DNA of 64,000 nt from Odiellus spinosus (lineage: Eukaryota > Arthropoda > Arachnida > Opiliones > Phalangiidae): NCBI GenBank assembly GCA_963920705.1, contig CAWUCO010000186.1:124001-188000 (forward strand). The letters are read 5' to 3'. The notes under the pieces were generated by a model. The model saw only the letters and a list, made by a program, of their open reading frames with translations, ran no database searches and was not told where the DNA came from. The translations under genes were made by a program, and so were the position numbers. Positions 1 through 12,900 of this stretch are shown here, one piece after another. The number at the start of each line of letters is the position of its first letter. Positions within the stretch are counted from its first letter, which is position 1.

Positions 1-104
1 TAGGTAATTTTTCGATCTATACTTGGTAAATTTTTCGATCTATACTTGGGAAATTTTTCGATCTATACTTGGGAAATTTTTCGATCTATACTTGGGAAAT
101 TTTT

Positions 105-173
105 CGATCTATACTTATGAAATTTTTCGATCTTTACCTGGAAAATTTTTGCATCTATACTACGGAAATTTTT
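105..173 (+). repeat. Divergent three-monomer cassette T (first of 31 copies)
   Basis: Three successive atypical 23-bp monomers travel together: one with cttatgaaa (105-127), one with ctttacctggaaaa (128-150) and one starting gcatc and ending ctacggaaa (151-173). By reading, the third monomer begins at 151, 1725, 2516, 5040, 5315, 6028, 6819, 9343, 10132, 11660, 12451, 22824, 23611, 24464, 25206, 27586, 28674, 31426, 32514, 33789, 35485, 37472, 39314, 46432, 48114, 48990, 52062, 54255, 56244, 58324 and 61775. None lies between about 12.5 and 22.8 kb. A truncated copy is at about 41,250, where cttatgaaa runs straight into ggatc. The copy at 48114 carries a one-base deletion (cgattttacc). It is a phylogenetic marker of the array; no function is implied. 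Confidence 0.93.
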
Positions 174-334
174 GGATCTATACTTGGGAAATTTTTCGAT
201 CTATACTTGGGAAATTTTTGGATCTATACTTGGGAAATTTTTCGATCTATACTTGGGAAATTTTTCGATCTATACTTGGGAAATTTTTGGATCTATACTT
301 GGGAAATTTTTGGATCTATACTTGGGAAATTTTT

Positions 335-476
335 CGATCTATACTTGGGGGAAATTTTTCGATCTATACTTGGGGGAAAATTTTCCTTCTATACTTGGGT
401 AATTTTTCTATCTATACTTGGGAAATTATAGGATCTATACTAGGGAAATTTCTTGATCTATACTTGGGAAAATTTT
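335..476 (+). repeat. Divergent multi-monomer cassette G (first of 17 copies)
   Basis: A fixed series of unusual monomers: two 25-bp units with ggggg, one starting ccttc and ending gggtaa, one starting ctatc, one with ctaggg, one with tttcttgatc, and one with gggaaaa. The ccttc monomer begins near 385, 2005, 6308, 9621, 10366, 11940, 39923, 41473, 49500, 52572, 54535, 56524, 57264, 59967 and 60715, and as tcttc near 35788 and 39617. It is absent from about 12.1 to 35.7 kb. Copies at 385, 10366 and 39923 share an extra A before the T run (aaaatttt), grouping them as closer relatives. The copy at 59967 keeps only the first part. It is a subfamily landmark. Confidence 0.92.
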
Positions 477-1074
477 TGGATCTATACTTGGGAAATTTTT
501 CGATCTATTCTTGGGAAATTTTTGGATCTATACTTGGGAAATTTTTAGATCTATACTTGGGAAATATTTTTCGATCTATACTTGGAAAATTTTTCGATCT
601 ATAATTGGGAAATTTTTCGATCTATACTTGGGTAATTTTTCGATCTATACTTGGGAAATTTTTGGATTTATACTTGGGAAATTTTTGGATCTATACTTGG
701 GAAATTTTTCGATCTATACTTGGTTGAAATTTTTCGATCTATTCTTAGGTAATTTTTCGATCTATACTTGGGAAATTTTTGGATCTATACTTGGGAAATT
801 TTTCGATCTATACTTGGGAAATTTTTCGATCTATACTTGGAAATTTTTGGATCTATACTTGGGAAATTTTTGGATCTATACTTGGGAAATTTTTCGATCT
901 ATACTTGGGAAATTTTTAGATCTATACTTGAAAAAAATTTTCCATCTATACCTGGGAAATTTTTCGATCTTTACGAGGGAAATTTTTCGATCTATACTTG
1001 GGAAATTTTTCGATCTATACTTGGGAAATTTTTCGATCTATACTTGGGAAATTTTTGGATTTATTCTTGGGAAA

Positions 1075-4000
1075 TTTTTGGATCTATACTTGGGTAATTT
1101 TTCGATCTATACTTGGGAAATTTTTGGATCTATACTTGGGAAATTTTTGGATCTATATCTGGAAAATTTTTGGATCTATACTTGGGAAATTTTTGTATCT
1201 ATACTTGGGAAATTTTTGGATCTATACTTGGGAAATTTTTCGATCTATACTTGGGAAATTTTTCGATCTATACTTGGGAAATTTTTCGATCTTTTCTTGG
1301 GAAATTTTTCGATCTATTCTTGGGAAATTTTTGGATCTATACTTGGGAAATTTTTCGATCTATACTTGGGAAATTTTTAGATCTATACTTGAAAAAAATT
1401 TTCGATCTATACTTGGGAAATTTTTCGATCTATACGAGGGAAATTTTTCGATCTATACGAGGGAAATTTTTCGATCTATACGAGGGAAATTTTTCGATCT
1501 ATACTTGGGAAATTTTTCGATCTATACTTGGGAAATTTTTGGATTTATACTTGGGAAATTTTTGGATCTATAATTGGGAAATTTTTCGATGTATACTTGG
1601 GAAATTTTTCGATCTATTCTTGGGAAATTTTTCGATCTATACTTGGGAAATTTTTCGATCTATACTTGGGAAATTTTTCGATCTATACTTATGAAATTTT
1701 TCGATCTTTACCTGGAAAATTTTTGCATCTATACTACGGAAATTTTTGGATCTATACTTGGGAAATTTTTCGATCTATACTTGGGAAATTTTTGGATCTA
1801 TACTTGGGAAATTTTTCGATCTATACTTGGGAAATTTTTCGATCTATACTTGGGAAATTTTTCGATCTATACTTGGAAAATCTTTCGATCTATACTTGGG
1901 AAATTTTTGGATCTATACTTGGGAAATTTTTGGATCTATACTTGGGAAATTTTTCGATCTATACTTGGGGGAAATTTTTCGATCTATACTTGGGGGAAAT
2001 TTTTCCTTCTATACTTGGGTAATTTTTCTATCTATACTTGGGAAATTTTAGGATCTATACTAGGGAAATTTCTTGATCTATACTTGGGAAAATTTTTGGA
2101 TCTATACTTGGGAAATTTTTCGATCTATTCTTGGGAAATTTTTGGATCTATACTTGGGAAATTTTTAGATCTATACTTGGGAAATATTTTTCGATCTATA
2201 CTTGGGAAATTTTTCGATCTATACTTGGGAAATTTTTCGATCTATACTTGGGTAATTTTTCGATCTATACTTGGGAAATTTTTGGATTTATACTTGGGAA
2301 ATTTTTGGATCTATACTTGGGAAATTTTTCGATCTATACTTGGTTGAAATTTTTCGATCTATTCTTAGGTAATTTTTCGATCTATACTTGGGAAATTTTT
2401 CGATCTATACTTGGGAAATTTTTCGATCTATACTTGGGAAATTTTTCGATCTATACTTGGGAAATTTTTCGATCTATACTTATGAAATTTTTCGATCTTT
2501 ACCTGGAAAATTTTTGCATCTATACTACGGAAATTTTTCGATCTATACTTGGGAAATTTTTCGATCTATACTTGGGAAATTTTTGGATTTATACTTGGGA
2601 AATTTTTCGATCTATACTTGGGAAATTTTTCGATCTATACTTGGTTGAAATTTTTCGATCTATACTTAGGAAATTTTTCGATCTATACTTGGGAAATTTT
2701 TGGATCTATACTTGGGAAATTTTTCGATCTATACTTGGGAAATTTTTCGATCTATACTTGGGAAATTTTTCGATCTATACTTGGGAAATTTTTCGATCTA
2801 TACTTGGGAAATTTTTCGATCTATACTTGGTAAATTTTTGGATTTATACTTGGAAAATTTTTGTATCTATACTTGGGAAATTTTTCGATCTATACTTGGG
2901 AAATATTTTTCGATCTATACTTGGGAAATTTTTCGATCTATACTTGGGAAATTTTTCGATCTATACTTGGGTAATTTTTCGATCTATACTTGGGAAATTT
3001 TTGGATTTATACTTGGGAAATTTTTGGATCTATACTTGGGAAATTTTTCGATCTATACTTGGTTGAAATTTTTCGATCTATACTTAGGTAATTTTTCGAT
3101 CTATACTTGGGAAATTTTTCGATCTATACTTCGGAAATTTTTCGATCTATACTTGGGAAATTTTTCGATCTATACTTGGGAAATTTTTGGATCTATACTT
3201 GGAAAATTTTTGTATCTATACTTGGGAAATTTTTCGATCTATACTTGGGAAATTTTTCGATCTATTCTTGGTAAATTTTTGGATCTATACTTGAAAAAAA
3301 TTTTCGATATATACTTGGGAAATTTTTCGATCTATACGAGGGAAATTTTTGTATCAATACTTGGGAAATTTTTCGATCTATTCTTGGTAAATTTTTGGAT
3401 CTATACTTGGAAAATTTTTGTATCTATACTTGGGAAATTTTTCGATCTATACGAGGGAAATTTTTCGATCTATACGAGGGAAATTTTTCGATCTATACGA
3501 GGGAAATTTTTCGATCTATACTTGGTTGAAATTTTTCGATCTATACTTAATTAATTTTTCGATCTATACTTAATTAATTTTTCGATCTATACTTGGGAAA
3601 TTTTTGGATCTATACTTGGGAAATTTTTCGATCTATACTTGGGAAATTTTTCGATCTATACTTCGGAAATTTTTCGATCTATACTTGGGAAATTTTTCGA
3701 TCTATACTTGGGAAATTTTTCGATCTATACTTGGTAAATTTTTGGATCTATACTTGGAAAATTTTTGTATCTATACTTGGGAAATTTTTCGATCTATACT
3801 TGGGAAATTTTTCGATCTATTCTTGGGAAATTTTTGGATCTATACTTGGGAAATTTTTGGATTTATACTTGGGAAATTTTTGGATCTATACTTGGGAAAT
3901 TTTTCGATCTATACTTGGTTGAAATTTTTCGATCTATACTTAGGTAATTTTTCGATCTATACTTGGGAAATTTTTCGATCTATACTTTGGAAATTTTTCG

Positions 4001-5377
4001 ATCTATACTTGGGAAATTTTTCGATCTATACTTGGTAAATTTTTGGATCTATACTTGGAAAATTTTTGTATCTATACTTGGGAAATTTTTCGATCTATAC
4101 TTGGGAAATTTTTCGATCTATTCTTGGTAAATTTTTGGATCTATACTTGAAAAAAATTTTCGATATATACTTGGGAAATTTTTCGATCTATACGAGGGAA
4201 ATTTTTGTATCAATACTTGGGAAATTTTTCGATCTATTCTTGGTAAATTTTTGGATCTATACTTGGAAAATTTTTGTATCTATACTTGGGAAATTTTTCG
4301 ATCTATACGAGGGAAATTTTTCGATCTATACGAGGGAAATTTTTCGATCTATACGAGGGAAATTTTTCGATCTATACTTGGGAAATTTTTCGATCTATAC
4401 TTGGTTGAAATTTTTCGATCTATACTTAATTAATTTTTCGATCTATACTTGGGAAATTTTTGGATCTATACTTGGGAAATTTTTCGATCTATACTTGGGA
4501 AATTTTTCGATCTATACTTCGGAAATTTTTCGATCTATACTTGGGAAATTTTTCGATCTATACTTGGGAAATTTTTCGATCTATACTTGGTAAATTTTTG
4601 GATCTATACTTGGAAAATTTTTGTATCTATACTTGGGAAATTTTTCGATCTGTACTTGGGAAATTTTTCGATCTATTCTTGGGAAATTTTTGGATCTATA
4701 CTTGGGAAATTTTTAGATCTATACTTGGGAAATATTTTTCGATCTATACTTGGGAAATTTTTCGATCTATACTTGGGTAATTTTTCGATCTATACTTGGG
4801 AAATTTTTGGATTTATACTTGGGAAATTTTTGGATCTATACTTGGGAAATTTTTCGATCTATACTTGGGAAATTTTTAGATCTATACTTGAAAAAAATTT
4901 TCGATCTATACTTGGGAAATTTTTCGATCTATACGAGGGAAATTTTTCGATCTATACTTGGGAAATTTTTCGATCTATACTTGGGAAATTTTTCGATCTA
5001 TACTTATGAAATTTTTCGATCTTTACCTGGAAAATTTTTGCATCTATACTACGGAAATTTTAGATCTATACTTGGGAAATTTTTCGATCTATACTTGGGA
5101 AATTTTTGGATCTATACTTGGGAAATTTTTCGATCTATACTTGGGAAATTTTTCGATCTATACTTGGGAAATTTTTCGATCTATACTTGGAAAATCTTTC
5201 GATCTATACTTGGGAAATTTTTCGATCTATACTTGGGAAATTTTTCGATCTATACTTGGGAAATTTTTCGATCTATACTTATGAAATTTTTCGATCTTTA
5301 CCTGGAAAATTTTTGCATCTATACTACGGAAATTTTAGATCTATACTTGGGAAATTTTTCGATCTATACTTGGGAAA
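1075..5377 (+). repeat. 4,303-bp higher-order repeat, copy 1
   Basis: Variant monomers recur in the same order 4,303 bp downstream, from about 1,075/5,378 to about 5,222/9,525. Only two mismatches were noticed by reading: a at 1846 against c at 6149, and g at 2586 against t at 6889. 4,303 is 187 monomers plus 2 bases. The unit contains four T cassettes in full, one G cassette, two 856-bp-spaced subunits (3,604 and 4,460), three TTAATTAA sites and clusters of cgaggg monomers. The ~155 bp at the right edge (5,223-5,377) is not shared with copy 2. Confidence 0.9.
3547..3577. other. Pair of TTAATTAA palindromes in variant monomers
   Basis: The variant cttaattaattttt creates the eight-base palindrome ttaattaa (a PacI site). 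It lies at 3547-3554 and 3570-3577, and also starts at 4426, 7850, 7873, 8729, 13366, 13389, 14245, 16885, 18203, 19059 and 54895. The canonical monomer lacks it. It is useful as a physical landmark of the 3.5-19.1 kb domain; no function is claimed. Confidence 0.9.
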
Positions 5378-8300
5378 TTTTTGGATCTATACTTGGGTAA
5401 TTTTTCGATCTATACTTGGGAAATTTTTGGATCTATACTTGGGAAATTTTTGGATCTATATCTGGAAAATTTTTGGATCTATACTTGGGAAATTTTTGTA
5501 TCTATACTTGGGAAATTTTTGGATCTATACTTGGGAAATTTTTCGATCTATACTTGGGAAATTTTTCGATCTATACTTGGGAAATTTTTCGATCTTTTCT
5601 TGGGAAATTTTTCGATCTATTCTTGGGAAATTTTTGGATCTATACTTGGGAAATTTTTCGATCTATACTTGGGAAATTTTTAGATCTATACTTGAAAAAA
5701 ATTTTCGATCTATACTTGGGAAATTTTTCGATCTATACGAGGGAAATTTTTCGATCTATACGAGGGAAATTTTTCGATCTATACGAGGGAAATTTTTCGA
5801 TCTATACTTGGGAAATTTTTCGATCTATACTTGGGAAATTTTTGGATTTATACTTGGGAAATTTTTGGATCTATAATTGGGAAATTTTTCGATGTATACT
5901 TGGGAAATTTTTCGATCTATTCTTGGGAAATTTTTCGATCTATACTTGGGAAATTTTTCGATCTATACTTGGGAAATTTTTCGATCTATACTTATGAAAT
6001 TTTTCGATCTTTACCTGGAAAATTTTTGCATCTATACTACGGAAATTTTTGGATCTATACTTGGGAAATTTTTCGATCTATACTTGGGAAATTTTTGGAT
6101 CTATACTTGGGAAATTTTTCGATCTATACTTGGGAAATTTTTCGATCTCTACTTGGGAAATTTTTCGATCTATACTTGGAAAATCTTTCGATCTATACTT
6201 GGGAAATTTTTGGATCTATACTTGGGAAATTTTTGGATCTATACTTGGGAAATTTTTCGATCTATACTTGGGGGAAATTTTTCGATCTATACTTGGGGGA
6301 AATTTTTCCTTCTATACTTGGGTAATTTTTCTATCTATACTTGGGAAATTTTAGGATCTATACTAGGGAAATTTCTTGATCTATACTTGGGAAAATTTTT
6401 GGATCTATACTTGGGAAATTTTTCGATCTATTCTTGGGAAATTTTTGGATCTATACTTGGGAAATTTTTAGATCTATACTTGGGAAATATTTTTCGATCT
6501 ATACTTGGGAAATTTTTCGATCTATACTTGGGAAATTTTTCGATCTATACTTGGGTAATTTTTCGATCTATACTTGGGAAATTTTTGGATTTATACTTGG
6601 GAAATTTTTGGATCTATACTTGGGAAATTTTTCGATCTATACTTGGTTGAAATTTTTCGATCTATTCTTAGGTAATTTTTCGATCTATACTTGGGAAATT
6701 TTTCGATCTATACTTGGGAAATTTTTCGATCTATACTTGGGAAATTTTTCGATCTATACTTGGGAAATTTTTCGATCTATACTTATGAAATTTTTCGATC
6801 TTTACCTGGAAAATTTTTGCATCTATACTACGGAAATTTTTCGATCTATACTTGGGAAATTTTTCGATCTATACTTGGGAAATTTTTGTATTTATACTTG
6901 GGAAATTTTTCGATCTATACTTGGGAAATTTTTCGATCTATACTTGGTTGAAATTTTTCGATCTATACTTAGGAAATTTTTCGATCTATACTTGGGAAAT
7001 TTTTGGATCTATACTTGGGAAATTTTTCGATCTATACTTGGGAAATTTTTCGATCTATACTTGGGAAATTTTTCGATCTATACTTGGGAAATTTTTCGAT
7101 CTATACTTGGGAAATTTTTCGATCTATACTTGGTAAATTTTTGGATTTATACTTGGAAAATTTTTGTATCTATACTTGGGAAATTTTTCGATCTATACTT
7201 GGGAAATATTTTTCGATCTATACTTGGGAAATTTTTCGATCTATACTTGGGAAATTTTTCGATCTATACTTGGGTAATTTTTCGATCTATACTTGGGAAA
7301 TTTTTGGATTTATACTTGGGAAATTTTTGGATCTATACTTGGGAAATTTTTCGATCTATACTTGGTTGAAATTTTTCGATCTATACTTAGGTAATTTTTC
7401 GATCTATACTTGGGAAATTTTTCGATCTATACTTCGGAAATTTTTCGATCTATACTTGGGAAATTTTTCGATCTATACTTGGGAAATTTTTGGATCTATA
7501 CTTGGAAAATTTTTGTATCTATACTTGGGAAATTTTTCGATCTATACTTGGGAAATTTTTCGATCTATTCTTGGTAAATTTTTGGATCTATACTTGAAAA
7601 AAATTTTCGATATATACTTGGGAAATTTTTCGATCTATACGAGGGAAATTTTTGTATCAATACTTGGGAAATTTTTCGATCTATTCTTGGTAAATTTTTG
7701 GATCTATACTTGGAAAATTTTTGTATCTATACTTGGGAAATTTTTCGATCTATACGAGGGAAATTTTTCGATCTATACGAGGGAAATTTTTCGATCTATA
7801 CGAGGGAAATTTTTCGATCTATACTTGGTTGAAATTTTTCGATCTATACTTAATTAATTTTTCGATCTATACTTAATTAATTTTTCGATCTATACTTGGG
7901 AAATTTTTGGATCTATACTTGGGAAATTTTTCGATCTATACTTGGGAAATTTTTCGATCTATACTTCGGAAATTTTTCGATCTATACTTGGGAAATTTTT
8001 CGATCTATACTTGGGAAATTTTTCGATCTATACTTGGTAAATTTTTGGATCTATACTTGGAAAATTTTTGTATCTATACTTGGGAAATTTTTCGATCTAT
8101 ACTTGGGAAATTTTTCGATCTATTCTTGGGAAATTTTTGGATCTATACTTGGGAAATTTTTGGATTTATACTTGGGAAATTTTTGGATCTATACTTGGGA
8201 AATTTTTCGATCTATACTTGGTTGAAATTTTTCGATCTATACTTAGGTAATTTTTCGATCTATACTTGGGAAATTTTTCGATCTATACTTTGGAAATTTT

Positions 8301-9525
8301 TCGATCTATACTTGGGAAATTTTTCGATCTATACTTGGTAAATTTTTGGATCTATACTTGGAAAATTTTTGTATCTATACTTGGGAAATTTTTCGATCTA
8401 TACTTGGGAAATTTTTCGATCTATTCTTGGTAAATTTTTGGATCTATACTTGAAAAAAATTTTCGATATATACTTGGGAAATTTTTCGATCTATACGAGG
8501 GAAATTTTTGTATCAATACTTGGGAAATTTTTCGATCTATTCTTGGTAAATTTTTGGATCTATACTTGGAAAATTTTTGTATCTATACTTGGGAAATTTT
8601 TCGATCTATACGAGGGAAATTTTTCGATCTATACGAGGGAAATTTTTCGATCTATACGAGGGAAATTTTTCGATCTATACTTGGGAAATTTTTCGATCTA
8701 TACTTGGTTGAAATTTTTCGATCTATACTTAATTAATTTTTCGATCTATACTTGGGAAATTTTTGGATCTATACTTGGGAAATTTTTCGATCTATACTTG
8801 GGAAATTTTTCGATCTATACTTCGGAAATTTTTCGATCTATACTTGGGAAATTTTTCGATCTATACTTGGGAAATTTTTCGATCTATACTTGGTAAATTT
8901 TTGGATCTATACTTGGAAAATTTTTGTATCTATACTTGGGAAATTTTTCGATCTGTACTTGGGAAATTTTTCGATCTATTCTTGGGAAATTTTTGGATCT
9001 ATACTTGGGAAATTTTTAGATCTATACTTGGGAAATATTTTTCGATCTATACTTGGGAAATTTTTCGATCTATACTTGGGTAATTTTTCGATCTATACTT
9101 GGGAAATTTTTGGATTTATACTTGGGAAATTTTTGGATCTATACTTGGGAAATTTTTCGATCTATACTTGGGAAATTTTTAGATCTATACTTGAAAAAAA
9201 TTTTCGATCTATACTTGGGAAATTTTTCGATCTATACGAGGGAAATTTTTCGATCTATACTTGGGAAATTTTTCGATCTATACTTGGGAAATTTTTCGAT
9301 CTATACTTATGAAATTTTTCGATCTTTACCTGGAAAATTTTTGCATCTATACTACGGAAATTTTAGATCTATACTTGGGAAATTTTTCGATCTATACTTG
9401 GGAAATTTTTGGATCTATACTTGGGAAATTTTTCGATCTATACTTGGGAAATTTTTCGATCTATACTTGGGAAATTTTTCGATCTATACTTGGAAAATCT
9501 TTCGATCTATACTTGGGAAATTTTT
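5378..9525 (+). repeat. 4,303-bp higher-order repeat, copy 2
   Basis: Near-perfect tandem copy of 1,075-5,222. Equality ends near 9,525, where ggatc replaces the cgatc of copy 1 and the sequence passes into a cassette-G block. Two substitutions were noticed (6149 and 6889). Such high identity in a diverged array means a recent duplication, or an assembly duplication. Confidence 0.9.
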
Positions 9526-9981
9526 GGATCTATACTTGGGAAATTTTTGGATCTATACTTGGGAAATTTTTCGATCTATACTTGGGGGAAATTTTTCGAT
9601 CTATACTTGGGGAAATTTTTCCTTCTATACTTGGGTAATTTTTCTATCTATACTTGGGAAATTTTAGGATCTATACTAGGGAAATTTCTTGATCTATACT
9701 TGGGAAAATTTTTGGATCTATACTTGGGAAATTTTTCGATCTATTCTTGGGAAATTTTTGGATCTATACTTGGGAAATTTTTAGATCTATACTTGGGAAA
9801 TATTTTTCGATCTATACTTGGGAAATTTTTCGATCTATACTTGGGAAATTTTTCGATCTATACTTGGGTAATTTTTCGATCTATACTTGGGTAATTTTTC
9901 GATCTATACTTGGGAAATTTTTGGATCTATACTTGGGAAATTTTTCGATCTATACTTGGTTGAAATTTTTCGATCTATTCT
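9526..9981 (+). repeat. Junction block with cassette G between A copies 2 and 3
   Basis: Variant order follows about 1,910-2,365 (offset 7,617, then 7,616 after a one-base loss in a G run near 9,606, gggg instead of ggggg). Two consecutive gggtaa monomers near 9,870-9,895 replace the gggtaa plus ggattta order seen at about 2,250. It looks like a partial A block cut off before copy 3 begins. Confidence 0.8.
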
Positions 9982-12900
9982 TAGGTAATTTTTCGATCTA
10001 TACTTGGTAAATTTTTCGATCTATACTTGGGAAATTTTTCGATCTATACTTGGGAAATTTTTCGATCTATACTTGGGAAATTTTTCGATCTATACTTATG
10101 AAATTTTTCGATCTTTACCTGGAAAATTTTTGCATCTATACTACGGAAATTTTTGGATCTATACTTGGGAAATTTTTCGATCTATACTTGGGAAATTTTT
10201 GGATCTATACTTGGGAAATTTTTCGATCTATACTTGGGAAATTTTTCGATCTATACTTGGGAAATTTTTGGATCTATACTTGGGAAATTTTTGGATCTAT
10301 ACTTGGGAAATTTTTCGATCTATACTTGGGGGAAATTTTTCGATCTATACTTGGGGGAAAATTTTCCTTCTATACTTGGGTAATTTTTCTATCTATACTT
10401 GGGAAATTATAGGATCTATACTAGGGAAATTTCTTGATCTATACTTGGGAAAATTTTTGGATCTATACTTGGGAAATTTTTCGATCTATTCTTGGGAAAT
10501 TTTTGGATCTAAACTTGGGAAATTTTTAGATCTATACTTGGGAAATATTTTTCGATCTATACTTGGAAAATTTTTCGATCTATAATTGGGAAATTTTTCG
10601 ATCTATACTTGGGTAATTTTTCGATCTATACTTGGGAAATTTTTGGATTTATACTTGGGAAATTTTTGGATCTATACTTGGGAAATTTTTCGATCTATAC
10701 TTGGTTGAAATTTTTCGATCTATTCTTAGGTAATTTTTCGATCTATACTTGGGAAATTTTTGGATCTATACTTGGGAAATTTTTCGATCTATACTTGGGA
10801 AATTTTTCGATCTATACTTGGAAATTTTTGGATCTATACTTGGGAAATTTTTGGATCTATACTTGGGAAATTTTTCGATCTATACTTGGGAAATTTTTAG
10901 ATCTATACTTGAAAAAAATTTTCCATCTATACCTGGGAAATTTTTCGATCTTTACGAGGGAAATTTTTCGATCTATACTTGGGAAATTTTTCGATCTATA
11001 CTTGGGAAATTTTTCGATCTATACTTGGGAAATTTTTGGATTTATTCTTGGGAAATTTTTGGATCTATACTTGGGTAATTTTTCGATCTATACTTGGGAA
11101 ATTTTTGGATCTATACTTGGGAAATTTTTGGATCTATATCTGGAAAATTTTTCGATCTATACTTTGGAAATTTTTGTATCTATACTTGGGAAATTTTTGG
11201 ATCTATACTTGGGAAATTTTTCGATCTTTTCTTGGGAAATTTTTCGATCTATTCTTGGGAAATTTTTGGATCTATACTTGGGAAATTTTTCGATCTATAC
11301 TTGGGAAATTTTTAGATCTATACTTGAAAAAAATTTTCGATCTATACTTGGGAAATTTTTCGATCTATACGAGGGAAATTTTTCGATCTATACGAGGGAA
11401 ATTTTTCGATCTATACGAGGGAAATTTTTCGATCTATACTTGGGAAATTTTTCGATCTATACTTGGGAAATTTTTGGATTTATACTTGGGAAATTTTTGG
11501 ATCTATAATTGGGAAATTTTTCGATGTATACTTGGGAAATTTTTCGATCTATTCTTGGGAAATTTTTCGATCTATACTTGGGAAATTTTTCGATCTATAC
11601 TTGGGAAATTTTTCGATCTATACTTATGAAATTTTTCGATCTTTACCTGGAAAATTTTTGCATCTATACTACGGAAATTTTTGGATCTATACTTGGGAAA
11701 TTTTTCGATCTATACTTGGGAAATTTTTGGATCTATACTTGGGAAATTTTTCGATCTATACTTGGGAAATTTTTCGATCTATACTTGGGAAATTTTTCGA
11801 TCTATACTTGGAAAATCTTTCGATCTATACTTGGGAAATTTTTGGATCTATACTTGGGAAATTTTTGGATCTATACTTGGGAAATTTTTCGATCTATACT
11901 TGGGGGAAATTTTTCGATCTATACTTGGGGGAAATTTTTCCTTCTATACTTGGGTAATTTTTCTATCTATACTTGGGAAATTTTAGGATCTATACTAGGG
12001 AAATTTCTTGATCTATACTTGGGAAAATTTTTGGATCTATACTTGGGAAATTTTTCGATCTATTCTTGGGAAATTTTTGGATCTATACTTGGGAAATTTT
12101 TAGATCTATACTTGGGAAATATTTTTCGATCTATACTTGGGAAATTTTTCGATCTATACTTGGGAAATTTTTCGATCTATACTTGGGTAATTTTTCGATC
12201 TATACTTGGGAAATTTTTGGATTTATACTTGGGAAATTTTTGGATCTATACTTGGGAAATTTTTCGATCTATACTTGGTTGAAATTTTTCGATCTATTCT
12301 TAGGTAATTTTTCGATCTATACTTGGGAAATTTTTCGATCTATACTTGGGAAATTTTTCGATCTATACTTGGGAAATTTTTCGATCTATACTTGGGAAAT
12401 TTTTCGATCTATACTTATGAAATTTTTCGATCTTTACCTGGAAAATTTTTGCATCTATACTACGGAAATTTTTCGATCTATACTTGGGAAATTTTTCGAT
12501 CTATACTTGGGAAATTTTTGGATTTATACTTGGGAAATTTTTCGATCTATACTTGGGAAATTTTTCGATCTATACTTGGTTGAAATTTTTCGATCTATAC
12601 TTAGGAAATTTTTCGATCTATACTTGGGAAATTTTTGGATCTATACTTGGGAAATTTTTCGATCTATACTTGGGAAATTTTTCGATCTATACTTGGGAAA
12701 TTTTTCGATCTATACTTGGGAAATTTTTCGATCTATACTTGGGAAATTTTTCGATCTATACTTGGTAAATTTTTGGATTTATACTTGGAAAATTTTTGTA
12801 TCTATACTTGGGAAATTTTTCGATCTATACTTGGGAAATATTTTTCGATCTATACTTGGGAAATTTTTCGATCTATACTTGGGAAATTTTTCGATCTATA

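Larger units (their letters stand above)
1..1074 (+). repeat. Leading part of the A-type higher-order block
   Basis: This segment carries cassettes T and G and then monomer variants in the same order as 9,982-11,055 (constant offset 9,981). Shared private variants include aaattata (near 425) and ctataattggg (near 601). It continues into the 4,303-bp unit, so copy 1 and copy 3 of the A block include this stretch while copy 2 lacks it. It is cut by the start of the window. Confidence 0.88.
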
